Origin: Aldehydirespirator sp965221215
GTDB taxonomy: Bacteria; Actinomycetota; Acidimicrobiia; Acidimicrobiales; Aldehydirespiratoraceae
Direction: 5' to 3'
NCBI GenBank assembly: GCA_965221215.1
Contig: OZ244872.1
Location: forward strand, 3,038,001-3,102,000
Length of the DNA stretch: 64,000 bases
The notes beneath the pieces were generated by a model that worked only from the letters and a program-made list of their open reading frames with translations, did no database searches and had not been told where the DNA came from. A program made the translations under genes and the position numbers. Below, one piece after another: positions 16,020 through 24,196 of the stretch (its first letter is position 1; each line of letters starts with the position of its first letter).

Positions 16020-17032
16020 GGCTGGCCTCCTTGGTCGGCTCGGCCTCCGTGCTCCTGCGGCTCGGGTCGGGGGCTGAGCCCGACCGGTGTCACCACCGGG
16101 CTGCTCGTGGGACGGTCGTCGGCCGCTGCGGCACCGAGGCGCACCTCGGCGCCCTCGTGCAGCCCGAGTTCGTCGGCCGCGGACCGGCGGGGCAGGGCCA
16201 GCGACACCAGCCCGCTGGAGTCGGTGACGAGGCCGATTCGGCCCGCCGGCACGTCGGCATAGGCCCGAACCCGCTCAGCGGTGCGAAGGTCTTCGCCGAC
16301 CGCCACCTGCAGTGATCCGCCAGCGGCGGCCTGCAGCGATCCGCTGGCGGCGACCAGTTCGTCCACTTCGGCCGGGTCGACGTTGAGCTGACAGTTGCCG
16401 AAGCGGTCCACCCACAGCACCTCGGCCACCAGGTCGTCGCCGTCGCGCCGGCTCACCGGCAGCATGCCGGGGGTGAGGCCGGCCGGGTCGATGGCCGGAC
16501 CCAGAGCATCCAGCGGCACCCCGCAGCAGAGATGAGCGGCGGCAGGGGCGAACACGTCGCGGCCGTCGAACGTTGCCCCCACCTCGGCCCCGGAGTCGAG
16601 GCGGTACTCGGCGGCGGCCAACTCCACGGCACGGCTGGCCCCGCCCACGAGGGCCACCGCCGGGGCCAACAGCCCGTTGTCGGGTCCGACCAGCACCGAA
16701 GCGCCGCCGCCGACCTCCACCGCCACCGGCCGCCGGTCGGTACCCACTCCCGGATCTACCACCGCCAGGACCACGCCCGGCAGCAGATACTGGGCCGCCC
16801 GGGCCAAGGCCAGCCCCCCGGCCCGCACATCGCAGGCAGCGATGCCATGGGTCACGTCCACCACCCGAGCCTGGGGGGCAATGGCCGCAATCACCGAATG
16901 GACCACCCCAACAAACTCGTCGTTAAGGCCATAGTCCGACAGAAACGAGATGGTCTCGTAACCACCCCCCGCAGAGCCGCCCGGAGTCACTGGCCCCTGA
17001 TCGCCTGCGCAGGTCGCCGGGACCGACGTCAC
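16016..17032 (-). CDS. SAM hydroxide adenosyltransferase (DUF62 / chlorinase-fluorinase family)
   Basis: A 338-residue member of the SAM-dependent halogenase fold family; typical bacterial members hydrolyse S-adenosylmethionine to adenosine and methionine. The N-terminal domain begins ISFLSDYGLNDEFVGVVHSV and includes VDVTHGI, VVDPGVGT, VLVGPDNGLL and FDGRDVFAPAAAHL, all family hallmarks. The C-terminal beta domain contains VLWVDRFGNCQLNV. The GTG start overlaps the proC stop (GTGA); the first ~25 residues are poorly conserved, so a later start is possible. It is in an operon proC - this gene - the 29-residue membrane peptide. Nothing suggests halogenation rather than hydrolysis. Confidence 0.9.
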   Translation of the reverse strand: MTSVPATCAGDQGPVTPGGSAGGGYETISFLSDYGLNDEFVGVVHSVIAAIAPQARVVDVTHGIAACDVRAGGLALARAAQYLLPGVVLAVVDPGVGTDRRPVAVEVGGGASVLVGPDNGLLAPAVALVGGASRAVELAAAEYRLDSGAEVGATFDGRDVFAPAAAHLCCGVPLDALGPAIDPAGLTPGMLPVSRRDGDDLVAEVLWVDRFGNCQLNVDPAEVDELVAASGSLQAAAGGSLQVAVGEDLRTAERVRAYADVPAGRIGLVTDSSGLVSLALPRRSAADELGLHEGAEVRLGAAAADDRPTSSPVVTPVGLSPRPEPQEHGGRADQGGQP

Positions 17033-17826
17033 TGGCCCAGCTCGTGGGAGCGGCGGGTGGCTGCGGCGACCGTCCGATCGACGAGATCCATGAGGTCGGC
17101 CTCGTCGAGCACGGCCAATCCGGCTGCGGTGGTGCCGCCGGGGGAGGTGACGTTCTCGCGCAGGCGGCCTGGATCCTCTCCCGACTCGACCAGCAGGGTG
17201 GCCGCCCCGAGCAGGGTCTGGCGCACCAGCCCGTCGGCTACCGCCGGGTCGAGACCCTGGGCGACGCCTGCGGCCCGCAGCGCCTCAGCCAGTCGGAACA
17301 CGTAGGCGGGACCGCTGCCCGACAGGCCGGTCACCGCGTCGAGGTCGGCCTCGTCCACCACCGCCACCGTCCCCACCGCCTCGAGGATGCTTCGGGCCCA
17401 TGCCAGGTCGTCGCCCCCGGCCGCCGACCCGCCCGCGATGGCGGCTGCGCCCACCCCAACCAGCGCGGGCGTATTGGGCATGGCCCGCACCACCGGAGTC
17501 TTCGCCGGCAACCCGGCCTCGATGGCCCCAGTGCGCACCCCCGCCGCGATCGAAAGCACCCGGGGCGCGGCAGCCGCCGCCAGGGCGGGCAGCACCGCGG
17601 CCACCACATCGGGCTTCACCGCGATTACCGCGTCGATCCCAAGGACCGGTTCGTCCGCGACCGACACGCCGCTGACGGTGTTGGCCAAGGCCGTCCGCCG
17701 GGCCGGGTCGGGCTCCACCACATGAAGCTCGCCGGCCGCAGCCCAGCCGCTCGACACCAGTCCCCCCAGCAGGGCCTCGCCCATTTTGCCGCCGCCGATC
17801 ACCTGCAACCGGGCCATGAGCGCCAT
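17029..17826 (-). CDS. proC: Pyrroline-5-carboxylate reductase
   Basis: A 265-residue enzyme reducing 1-pyrroline-5-carboxylate to proline with NAD(P)H. The Rossmann start LQVIGGGKMGEALLGGL, VIAVKPDVV, the family segment VVRAMPNTPALVGVGA, the dimerisation/active-site region LDAVTGLSGSGPAYVFRLAE and LRENVTSPGGTTAAGL at the end are all present. I use the ATG at 17826 (MALMARL); the ATG three codons later is equally possible. The frame continues upstream with no conserved sequence. proC beside hemA is a common actinobacterial arrangement. Confidence 0.95.
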   Translation of the reverse strand: MALMARLQVIGGGKMGEALLGGLVSSGWAAAGELHVVEPDPARRTALANTVSGVSVADEPVLGIDAVIAVKPDVVAAVLPALAAAAAPRVLSIAAGVRTGAIEAGLPAKTPVVRAMPNTPALVGVGAAAIAGGSAAGGDDLAWARSILEAVGTVAVVDEADLDAVTGLSGSGPAYVFRLAEALRAAGVAQGLDPAVADGLVRQTLLGAATLLVESGEDPGRLRENVTSPGGTTAAGLAVLDEADLMDLVDRTVAAATRRSHELGQ

Positions 17827-17999
17827 GCTAAAGGGCTGAGCGAGTAGGCGAGACGCACGTCCTTGCTGAGCCACTGTCATAGGGCTGTACAAACATCCGT
17901 ATAGCAGCGCCTTCGGAGTCGAGGGAGTGTGCAAGTCCGGAGAGCCGAAGGTCAACGGCGTTGGAGCCGTTCACGGCGTCCCCTCTCGGGAGTCAGAGA

Positions 18000-19664
18000 A
18001 TGCAATACTCCACCCAGATGACACTGACCGAAGTCGAGGCGTCGTTCCAGGCCCCACAGTCTGGGGATCTTGGCGACGAGCGATCCCTCGCCGCAGCCGC
18101 TTGGGCGATGGCCAAGCACGGTGCCCTGGCCACGCTCTCCCAACCCGAGTCGAGTCTGCTTGCAGTGTCAGGGCTCGTGGAGCGGCCGTCCAGGGTCGCC
18201 GGGTTGGCCGAGTTGGTTCGCGGGGGAGATGACCCTTTGGGAGAGGCTTTCGCGCGCGTGCGCCCGGCTCCGCAGCGGCGACTGCTCGGAGCGACCTACA
18301 CGCCTCCTGAGATCGTGTCTGCAATGGTGGCGTGGATCGCCGCACACCATCGCCCCTCTCGTGTCGTCGACCCGGGGACCGGTTCAGCCCGGTTCTTGTT
18401 GGCGGCAGGCCGTGCCTTTCCGGACGCGGCGTTGGTGGGGGTTGAGATCGACCCGCTAGCGGCTCTCATCGCGCGAGCGAATTTGACCGCCGCCGGTCTT
18501 GACCACCGGTCGCGCATCGTCGTGGCCGACTACCGGACCGCCGACATCGGCGATTGCGGTGGCTCGACCGCCTTTGTGGGCAATCCGCCCTACGTCCGGC
18601 ACCATCAGATCGGACCTGAGGGCAAGCAGTGGCTCGCCGACGGAGCGGCGCGCCTTGGCTTGAGAGCGAACGGCCTCGCAGGTCTGCACGCACATTTTCT
18701 GGTGGCCACCGCTCTGCGTGTCCGCCGGGGCGATGTGGGATCGTTCGTGACTTCAGCGGAGTGGCTCGACGTGAACTACGGGCAGCTGCTGCGAGAGTTG
18801 ATAGCGAAACAACTCGGCGGGGTGTCGATCCACCTGGTCGCCCCCGAGGCAAACCCCTTCAGCGACGCTGCCACGACCGCGGCTGTGACCTGCTTCGAAG
18901 TCGGGACCTCGAGGTCCTCGATCCGCCTCAAGCGCGTCCCAGACACAGTCGGATTGAGAGCCCTCGACGACGGAGTGCGGCTTAGCCGCAAACGGCTCTG
19001 CAAGGAACCCCGCTGGACTCCCCTGCTCGACGGCACTCCGAAGCCTCCCGACGGCTACGTCGAGCTCGGCGAGCTGTGTCGAGTGCATCGCGGCGCGGTG
19101 ACCGGCGCGAACAAGACCTGGATCACCGACCCCTCCAATCCTGCGCTCCCCCCGGCCGTGCTGTTCCCCGCCATCACCCGTGCCCGCGAGCTGTTCGATG
19201 CGCCCAACGGAGTGCTGGGCACCGCACGCAATCTCCAGGCAGTTATCGACCTGCCCGCGGACCTCGACCTGCTCGACAAGGCCGACAGAGCCCGCATCGA
19301 GAGCTTCTTGCGGGCGGCGCGGCGCGGAGGCATCCAAACCGGATACGTCGCCCGGCACCGCAACCCGTGGTGGCGGGTGCGGCTCAAGGAGCCAGCGCCG
19401 ATCCTCGCGACCTACATGGCTCGACGCCCGCCGGCCTTCGTGCGCAACACAGCCGCGGTGCGCCATGTGAACGTGGCGCACGGCATCTACCCGCGCGAGG
19501 ACATGTCCACGTCCACGCTGGATGCGCTCGCGTCTGCATTGCGCGCTGCGGCACCCGCCGCGGTTGGGCGCACATACGCAGGCGGGCTCGTCAAGTTCGA
19601 GCCCTCGGAGATGGCGCGCATCTACGTGCCGGACCCTGAGACGCTCGAAGCAATGGCAGCGTGA
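18000..19664 (+). CDS. N6-adenine DNA methyltransferase of a XamI/SalI-type RM system
   Basis: A 554-residue class I methyltransferase. The SAM site region reads RRLLGATYTPPEIV, then VVDPGTGSARFLLAAGRAFP (motif I) and LVGVEIDPLAA. The catalytic motif IV is NPPY in STAFVGNPPYVRHH, typical of N6-adenine enzymes. The C-terminal ~200 residues would be the target-recognition region. I chose the ATG at 18000, which has GGGAG nine bases upstream; a TTG at 17961 is an alternative. The stop overlaps the GTG of the restriction gene (GTGA), so the pair is coupled and methylase is made first. It protects host DNA from the partner nuclease. Codon use is less GC-biased than neighbours, fitting acquisition. 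Confidence 0.88.
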   Translation: MQYSTQMTLTEVEASFQAPQSGDLGDERSLAAAAWAMAKHGALATLSQPESSLLAVSGLVERPSRVAGLAELVRGGDDPLGEAFARVRPAPQRRLLGATYTPPEIVSAMVAWIAAHHRPSRVVDPGTGSARFLLAAGRAFPDAALVGVEIDPLAALIARANLTAAGLDHRSRIVVADYRTADIGDCGGSTAFVGNPPYVRHHQIGPEGKQWLADGAARLGLRANGLAGLHAHFLVATALRVRRGDVGSFVTSAEWLDVNYGQLLRELIAKQLGGVSIHLVAPEANPFSDAATTAAVTCFEVGTSRSSIRLKRVPDTVGLRALDDGVRLSRKRLCKEPRWTPLLDGTPKPPDGYVELGELCRVHRGAVTGANKTWITDPSNPALPPAVLFPAITRARELFDAPNGVLGTARNLQAVIDLPADLDLLDKADRARIESFLRAARRGGIQTGYVARHRNPWWRVRLKEPAPILATYMARRPPAFVRNTAAVRHVNVAHGIYPREDMSTSTLDALASALRAAAPAAVGRTYAGGLVKFEPSEMARIYVPDPETLEAMAA

Positions 19665-20581
19665 ACCGGCCAGAACCACCGCGTTGGAGTCTGAACGAGT
19701 TCCAGCGGGACCTAGACCGTGCGGTCGAGATCTTCCGGGCTCGCAGACTCAGGGAGCCCGTCGAGCAATACCGCGAAGACTTCGACCGTGCAGTAGGCCG
19801 CATCAAGGACCTCATGGCCAAGACCGGCAACCTTGCCGAGGCGCCGACTGGCGAGTCGCCTGAGGCACTGGAACTCTTGACAGACCCGGAGATGCGAGCC
19901 GCCCTGCGGTACCTTGCCGGCCCGCCAATCTCCGAGGACGACCTGAAGACCCTGGCGGACATCCCATCTCTCGCGCCGAGCCGGCTGGCCAGCGACGCTA
20001 CGGCGGCAACGCGGATCATGGAAGTGATTCACGAGAGTCTCGACACGAGGCGCTTCCCGTGGATGCAAGATCGGAGTTCGCCCGGCGAGAAGGAGATGTA
20101 CGCCGCGGTGGTGGCGTCTGCGAGCCTCATGGCCGCGCAGCGCGTGCAGACATTCCGCCGACACGCGGACAAGGGCTACCAGGAAGGGCGCATCCAGCGA
20201 TATCTGCGCCTGATTGGACTCAAGCAGGTGAACCCGCGGCCGATCCCCACGATTCGCGAAGCTCCCAATCCCGGCGAGTTCTGCGGCGAGTGCCAGCTAG
20301 GCCAAAGGAAGGCCGACATCGTGATCGGCCTCGCAGACGGTCGCATCATGCCGGTTGAGTGCAAGGTCTCCAACTCAGCGCTCAATTCGGTCAAGCGCCT
20401 CAACAACGATGCGGCCGCAAAGGCAGACCAGTGGATCGTCGCCTTCGGCAAGGACCAAGTCGTGCCCAGCGCCCTGCTCGCCGGAGTCTTCAAGCTCCAC
20501 AACCTGGAGGCCGCACAGAAAGCCGGGCTAACGATCTTCTGGTCGCACAGGCTCAAGCCGCTCGGACAGTTCGTCCACTGA
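19661..20581 (+). CDS. XamI-family type II restriction endonuclease
   Basis: A 306-residue protein resembling the RE_XamI family. A long helical N-terminal half precedes the PD-(D/E)xK core: GQRKADIVIGLADGRIMPVE with CK following gives the catalytic Asp, Glu and Lys. Two nearby cysteines lie in EFCGECQLGQ. The start is GTG overlapping the methylase stop. XamI-type enzymes cut GTCGAC, so this specificity is expected but not proven from sequence. GTCGAC occurs repeatedly in this window, so the sites would have to be methylated. It is directly followed by a full copy of the dispersed repeat. Confidence 0.78.
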   Translation: MNRPEPPRWSLNEFQRDLDRAVEIFRARRLREPVEQYREDFDRAVGRIKDLMAKTGNLAEAPTGESPEALELLTDPEMRAALRYLAGPPISEDDLKTLADIPSLAPSRLASDATAATRIMEVIHESLDTRRFPWMQDRSSPGEKEMYAAVVASASLMAAQRVQTFRRHADKGYQEGRIQRYLRLIGLKQVNPRPIPTIREAPNPGEFCGECQLGQRKADIVIGLADGRIMPVECKVSNSALNSVKRLNNDAAAKADQWIVAFGKDQVVPSALLAGVFKLHNLEAAQKAGLTIFWSHRLKPLGQFVH

Positions 20582-20612
20582 CGGGCCTCGCACCCGCTCG
20601 TGCTTGCTCTTG

Positions 20613-20742
20613 GAGGCCGAGCGGGTAGGCGAGCGATTCCGGCCCATACGGGTGAGGCCGTGGCTATGGGCGACCCGTGAGCGCAGCGAACAAGAGCGGG
20701 AATGACCCCGCTGCGACGCGACCGGCTCGCACCTATTTTGCG
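20613..20742 (+). repeat. Dispersed GC-rich repeat, most complete copy
   Basis: Reads GAGGCCGAGCGGGTAGGCGA, then GCGATTCCGGCCCATACGGG, TGAGGCCGTGG, CCCGTGAGCGCAGCGAACAA, GAGCGGGAATGACCCCGCTG and CGACGCGACCGGCTCGCACC. I use this copy as the reference for left, middle and right modules found elsewhere in the window. AGCGGG-N6-CCCGCT and CGCAGCG/CGCTGCG can pair, so it is hairpin-forming. It fills the gap after the restriction gene and holds no gene of its own. Confidence 0.8.
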
Positions 20743-20759
20743 CGCCCCATAACGGAGTT

Positions 20760-21650
20760 CTAACGGTGGGCGGTGGTGATTTGGACGTCGCGGCGTATCA
20801 CTCCGGCCAGTGCCGCTATCACGATCACCCCGCCCGCGACCTGCGCCACCTTGATCGGCTCGTCCAGGAAGAAGACAGCCAGAACCATGGTGATCGGGGG
20901 AGCGCCGAGCAGGGCCACCGACGAGACGGTGATCCGCACATGGTTGTGGGCCCAGTTCATCAGCAGGTGTCCCGTGCCCGGCACGGCGATGAGCGATGCC
21001 ACCCACAGCCAAGCGGTCGTGTCGGGCAGGGCCAGGCCGCCGCCGGTGAGCACCGCGGGCGGGGTCACCACGATCAGGGCGACGATCCAGGTGACCGCTT
21101 GGAACTCCAGGGTGCCGATCTGCGGGCGGGCCTCCTTGGCGAAGGCCAGCTGCCCCGAGAACAGCAGCAGGGCCACCACGGCCAGCCCGTCGCCGCGCAG
21201 GCTCCAAGTGGGCACCGAGGCCGAGCCGAACAGCACCAGCGCGGTGCCGCCGAGGGCGGCCGCCACCAGCGCCAGCAGCTTGAGCGAGACCGGCTCCGCG
21301 AACCGGCGCATCGCCGGCCAGATCAACACCACCGGCACCAGTGACACGATCATGGCCACATTGGTGACGGTGGTGGACTTGATGGCCTCGTAGAAGGCGA
21401 TGTACCATAGCCCGAGCATCAAGGCCGACGGCAGGCAGGCCCGGAACTGGGCGACCGTCACCCGGCGGCGCCGGGCCGCCACCACCGTCGTGTAGATCAG
21501 CGCGCTGAGCGCCAGCCGCCAGAAGGCCAGCTGCGCGGAGTCCAGGTCCACCTGCCGCACCAGGATGTTGCCGGTCCCCCAGCACGCCACCGCGCCGATG
21601 ACCGCGGCCAGTCCCGCAAGATGCCGGTCGGCGGGAGCGGACGCGGTCAC
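20760..21650 (-). CDS. EamA/DMT-family transporter
   Basis: A 296-residue inner-membrane protein with about ten hydrophobic helices arranged as two EamA repeats: the first from GLAAVIGAVACWGTGNILVR to ALGGTALVLFG, the second from GLAVVALLLFSGQLAFAKEA to VAGGVIVIAALAGVI. The conserved FFLDEPIKVAQVAGG segment near the C-terminus is typical of drug/metabolite exporters. GTG start. Substrate cannot be told. It stands alone between two repeat copies; the gmaS gene lies upstream on the same strand, separated by a 126-bp repeat-containing gap. Confidence 0.88.
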   Translation of the reverse strand: MTASAPADRHLAGLAAVIGAVACWGTGNILVRQVDLDSAQLAFWRLALSALIYTTVVAARRRRVTVAQFRACLPSALMLGLWYIAFYEAIKSTTVTNVAMIVSLVPVVLIWPAMRRFAEPVSLKLLALVAAALGGTALVLFGSASVPTWSLRGDGLAVVALLLFSGQLAFAKEARPQIGTLEFQAVTWIVALIVVTPPAVLTGGGLALPDTTAWLWVASLIAVPGTGHLLMNWAHNHVRITVSSVALLGAPPITMVLAVFFLDEPIKVAQVAGGVIVIAALAGVIRRDVQITTAHR

Positions 21651-21685
21651 AGGAGGTACCCTCGCCCGCTCGGGCCGGTGCTCGG

Positions 21686-21772
21686 GCTCTTGTTCGCTGC
21701 GCTCACGGGCCGCTCGGGCCGCGGCAGGGCCTCGCCCGCGTGAACCGGATTCGCTCGCCTATCCGCTCAGCT
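21686..21772 (-). repeat. Dispersed GC-rich repeat, left and middle modules
   Basis: On the minus strand it reads GAGCTGAGCGGATAGGCGAG, CGAATCCGGTTCACGCGGGC, GAGGCCC, then GGCCCGAGCGGCCCGTGAGC and GCAGCGAACAAGAGC. The left and middle modules match the copy at 20613-20742; the right module (CGGGAATGACCCCG onwards) is missing. It fills the gap between the gmaS stop and the EamA gene. Confidence 0.7.
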
Positions 21773-21776
21773 CGGC

Positions 21777-23144
21777 TCAGAACAGGGTCAGGTACTGGTC
21801 GACCTCGCCTGCGGTGACCACATGGTGGTGGGCCAGGAACTCGTCGCGCTTCACCTTCACGTAGTAGTCGCGGTAGGGGCCCTCGGCCGTGTCGCCCAGC
21901 CCGGCGCCGATCACATCGTTGGCAGCGAGCCGGTCGGCGGCGTGCAGCAGCGTGGGCGGCAGGGTCTCGATGCCCTTGGCCGCCACCTGCTCGGCCGACA
22001 GCGTGAACAGGTTGTCGGTGTTGGGCTCGCCCGGATCGAGGCCGCGGTCGAGTCCGTCGAGTCCGCAGGCCAGCATGGCCGCGAACATCAGGTACGGGTT
22101 GGCCGCGCCGTCGCCGAGGCGGACCTCGATGCGGTCCGGCTCGGGCACCCGGATCATCTGGGTGCGGTTGTTGCCGCCGTAGGCCGCGTAGGCCGGCGCC
22201 CAGGTGGCCCCCGAGGTGGGCGCGCCCACCCCCATGCGCTTGTAGGAGTTGACGATGGGGCAGGCCACCGCCACCAGCGACGAGGCGTGCTCGAGGAGGC
22301 CGCCCACGAACTTGTAGGCGGTGTCGCTGAGGCCCAGCCCCTGGGTGTCTTCGCCGCCGGGACCGCCGCCGATGAACAGCGGCTCGTCGGCGTCGCCCGA
22401 CCACAGGCTGAGATGGACGTGCAGGCCGTTGCCGGTCTTGTCGGCGAACGGCTTGGGCATGAACGTGGCGTAGCGGCCGTCGCGCTGGGCCAGGGTGTGG
22501 ACCATCAGCCGGAACAGGATCAGCCGGTCGGCGGTGGTGAGCGCGTCGGAGTACTGCCAGTTCTGCTCGTACTGGCCGTTGGCGTCCTCGTGGTCGTTGG
22601 CGTAATTGCCCCAGCCCATAGCGTCGAGGTTCTTGGACACCGCGGTGAGGTGGGGCAGCATCCTGGTGAGGCCCTTGGCGTCGTAGCAGGGCAGCGCCAT
22701 GGTGTCGCGGTCGTCGGCCACCGAGATGGCGCCGTCGTCGTTGCGCACCACCAGCGAGTACTCGGCCTCGACGCCGCACTTGAGCACCAGGTTGCGCTCG
22801 GCGGCGGCATCGAGGGCCCGGCGCAGGATCACCCTCGGCGCGTAGGGCCAGAGCTCGCCCTCCACGGTGGGGTCGCACTGCATGGCGGCCACGTTGGGCT
22901 GCCACGGAAGCTGCGTGTACGACGCCGGGTCGGGCAGGGCGAGGATGTCGGGGCTGGACGGGTCCTGGCCCATGGGGCCGGCCGCGAACCCGGCGAACCC
23001 GGCCCCGTCGCTCATCAGCGCCTCGAGGGCGCCGACGGGCACCAGCTTGGCGCACGGCTTGCCGTGCATCTCCACGAACATGGCGTAGATGAACTCCACG
23101 CCGTCGGCCTCCACCCGGCCCCGGATCTCATCGAGCGCGCTCAT
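21777..23144 (-). CDS. gmaS: Gamma-glutamylmethylamide synthetase / GlnT-type glutamine synthetase
   Basis: A 455-residue ATP-dependent ligase of the glutamine-synthetase fold. GmaS joins methylamine to glutamate at the gamma carboxyl. Recognisable stretches are VEFIYAMFVEMHGKPCAKLV, GFAGFAAGPMGQDPSSPDIL, the metal-binding VEAEYSLVV, MGWGNYANDHEDANGQYEQN and the ATP/metal region GNGLHVHLSLW, with NNRTQMIRVPE for glutamate binding. The ATG at 23144 follows AGGGGGA. The gene is divergent from three N-methylglutamate-synthase-type genes, which favours GmaS over an ordinary ammonia-using GlnT, though the two are hard to separate by sequence. It would start the indirect methylamine pathway in the cytoplasm. 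Confidence 0.85.
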   Translation of the reverse strand: MSALDEIRGRVEADGVEFIYAMFVEMHGKPCAKLVPVGALEALMSDGAGFAGFAAGPMGQDPSSPDILALPDPASYTQLPWQPNVAAMQCDPTVEGELWPYAPRVILRRALDAAAERNLVLKCGVEAEYSLVVRNDDGAISVADDRDTMALPCYDAKGLTRMLPHLTAVSKNLDAMGWGNYANDHEDANGQYEQNWQYSDALTTADRLILFRLMVHTLAQRDGRYATFMPKPFADKTGNGLHVHLSLWSGDADEPLFIGGGPGGEDTQGLGLSDTAYKFVGGLLEHASSLVAVACPIVNSYKRMGVGAPTSGATWAPAYAAYGGNNRTQMIRVPEPDRIEVRLGDGAANPYLMFAAMLACGLDGLDRGLDPGEPNTDNLFTLSAEQVAAKGIETLPPTLLHAADRLAANDVIGAGLGDTAEGPYRDYYVKVKRDEFLAHHHVVTAGEVDQYLTLF

Positions 23145-23296
23145 GGTTCCCCCTGTGTCTCGGCTGGGTCGCGGCAGCCGAGAGTAGTCAAGCATCCCCA
23201 CCCATGGGAATCGAGCCGGTCTGCGGTCGGTGGTGCGCCGGGCGCTACGGTGCGGGCCGAACTTCGCCGGACAGGGGGTTTCGGGGGACAAGCGGC

Positions 23297-24196
23297 ATGT
23301 GCGGCATCGTTGGACTGTTCTGCAAGACCGAGACCCACCGCCACGAACTGGGCCGGCTGACCGCGGTGATGCTGCGGGAGATGCGCGACCGCGGCCCCGA
23401 CAGCGCCGGCTTCGCGTCGTATGACCCCGGTGAGCCCGGCCGCACCCGCATCACCGTGCTGGCCGAGGGCGTCGAGGTGGACTGGGGCGCGGTGGCGGCT
23501 GCGCTGGAGGACGTGCTGGACGCGGCGTTGACGGTGCGGGCGGTGCACGACCACGCCGTGCTCTCCACTGACGGCGACGGCCGGGCCGCCCGCCAATGGA
23601 TCATCGACAACGTGGTCGGGGCGACGGTGCTGAGCTACGGCGTCCAGATCGAGCTGTACAAGGCGGTGGGCGATCCCGACCTGGTGGCCGAGCGCTACGA
23701 CCTAGCCTCCCGCACCGGCACCCACGCCCTGGCCCACACCCGCATGGCCACCGAGTCGGCCGTCACCACCCGGGGATCGCATCCGTTCGCCACCGGCGCC
23801 GACACCTGTCTGGTGCACAACGGGTCGCTGTCCAACCACAATCGGCTGCGGCGCCACCTGGAGGGCCACGGCGAGTCGTTCCAAACCGAGAACGACTCCG
23901 AGGTGGCCGCCGGGTACCTGTCGTGGCGGATCCGCTCCGGCGACTCCATCTCGCAGGCGCTGGAGGGTGCGCTGAGCGACCTCGACGGGTTCTACACCTT
24001 CGCCATCGGGGTGGCCGACGGCTTCGCCATCCTGCGCGATCCCATTGCCTGCAAGCCGGCTGTGGTGGCCGAGACCGACGACTGGGTGGCCATGTCGTCA
24101 GAGTACCGGGCCATCGCCCGACTGCCGGGCGCCGCCGATGCCGAGGTGTGGGAGCCCGAGCCGGCCCGCATCTACACCTGGAGCCTGGCCGCATGA
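23297..24196 (+). CDS. mgsA: N-methylglutamate synthase subunit A (class II glutamine amidotransferase)
   Basis: A 299-residue Ntn-type amidotransferase. Cys2 (MCGIVGLFCK) is the catalytic N-terminal nucleophile after Met removal. RDRGPDSAGFASYD, HTRMATESAVTTRGSHPF, LVHNGSLSNHNRLRRHL and ENDSEVAAGYLSWR are the substrate-binding hallmarks. In MgsABC this subunit removes the amine from glutamine or gamma-glutamylmethylamide and channels it to the FMN subunit. The ATG at 23297 is required to place the nucleophile. Its stop overlaps the start of the next gene (ATGA). GlxB of rhizobia is the equivalent name if the substrate is not methylated. Confidence 0.87.
   Translation: MCGIVGLFCKTETHRHELGRLTAVMLREMRDRGPDSAGFASYDPGEPGRTRITVLAEGVEVDWGAVAAALEDVLDAALTVRAVHDHAVLSTDGDGRAARQWIIDNVVGATVLSYGVQIELYKAVGDPDLVAERYDLASRTGTHALAHTRMATESAVTTRGSHPFATGADTCLVHNGSLSNHNRLRRHLEGHGESFQTENDSEVAAGYLSWRIRSGDSISQALEGALSDLDGFYTFAIGVADGFAILRDPIACKPAVVAETDDWVAMSSEYRAIARLPGAADAEVWEPEPARIYTWSLAA

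Noticed and set aside
16016..17032. Fluorinase/chlorinase making halogenated adenosine
   Set aside because: No halogenation gene cluster is nearby and the sequence fits the widespread SAM hydroxide adenosyltransferases.
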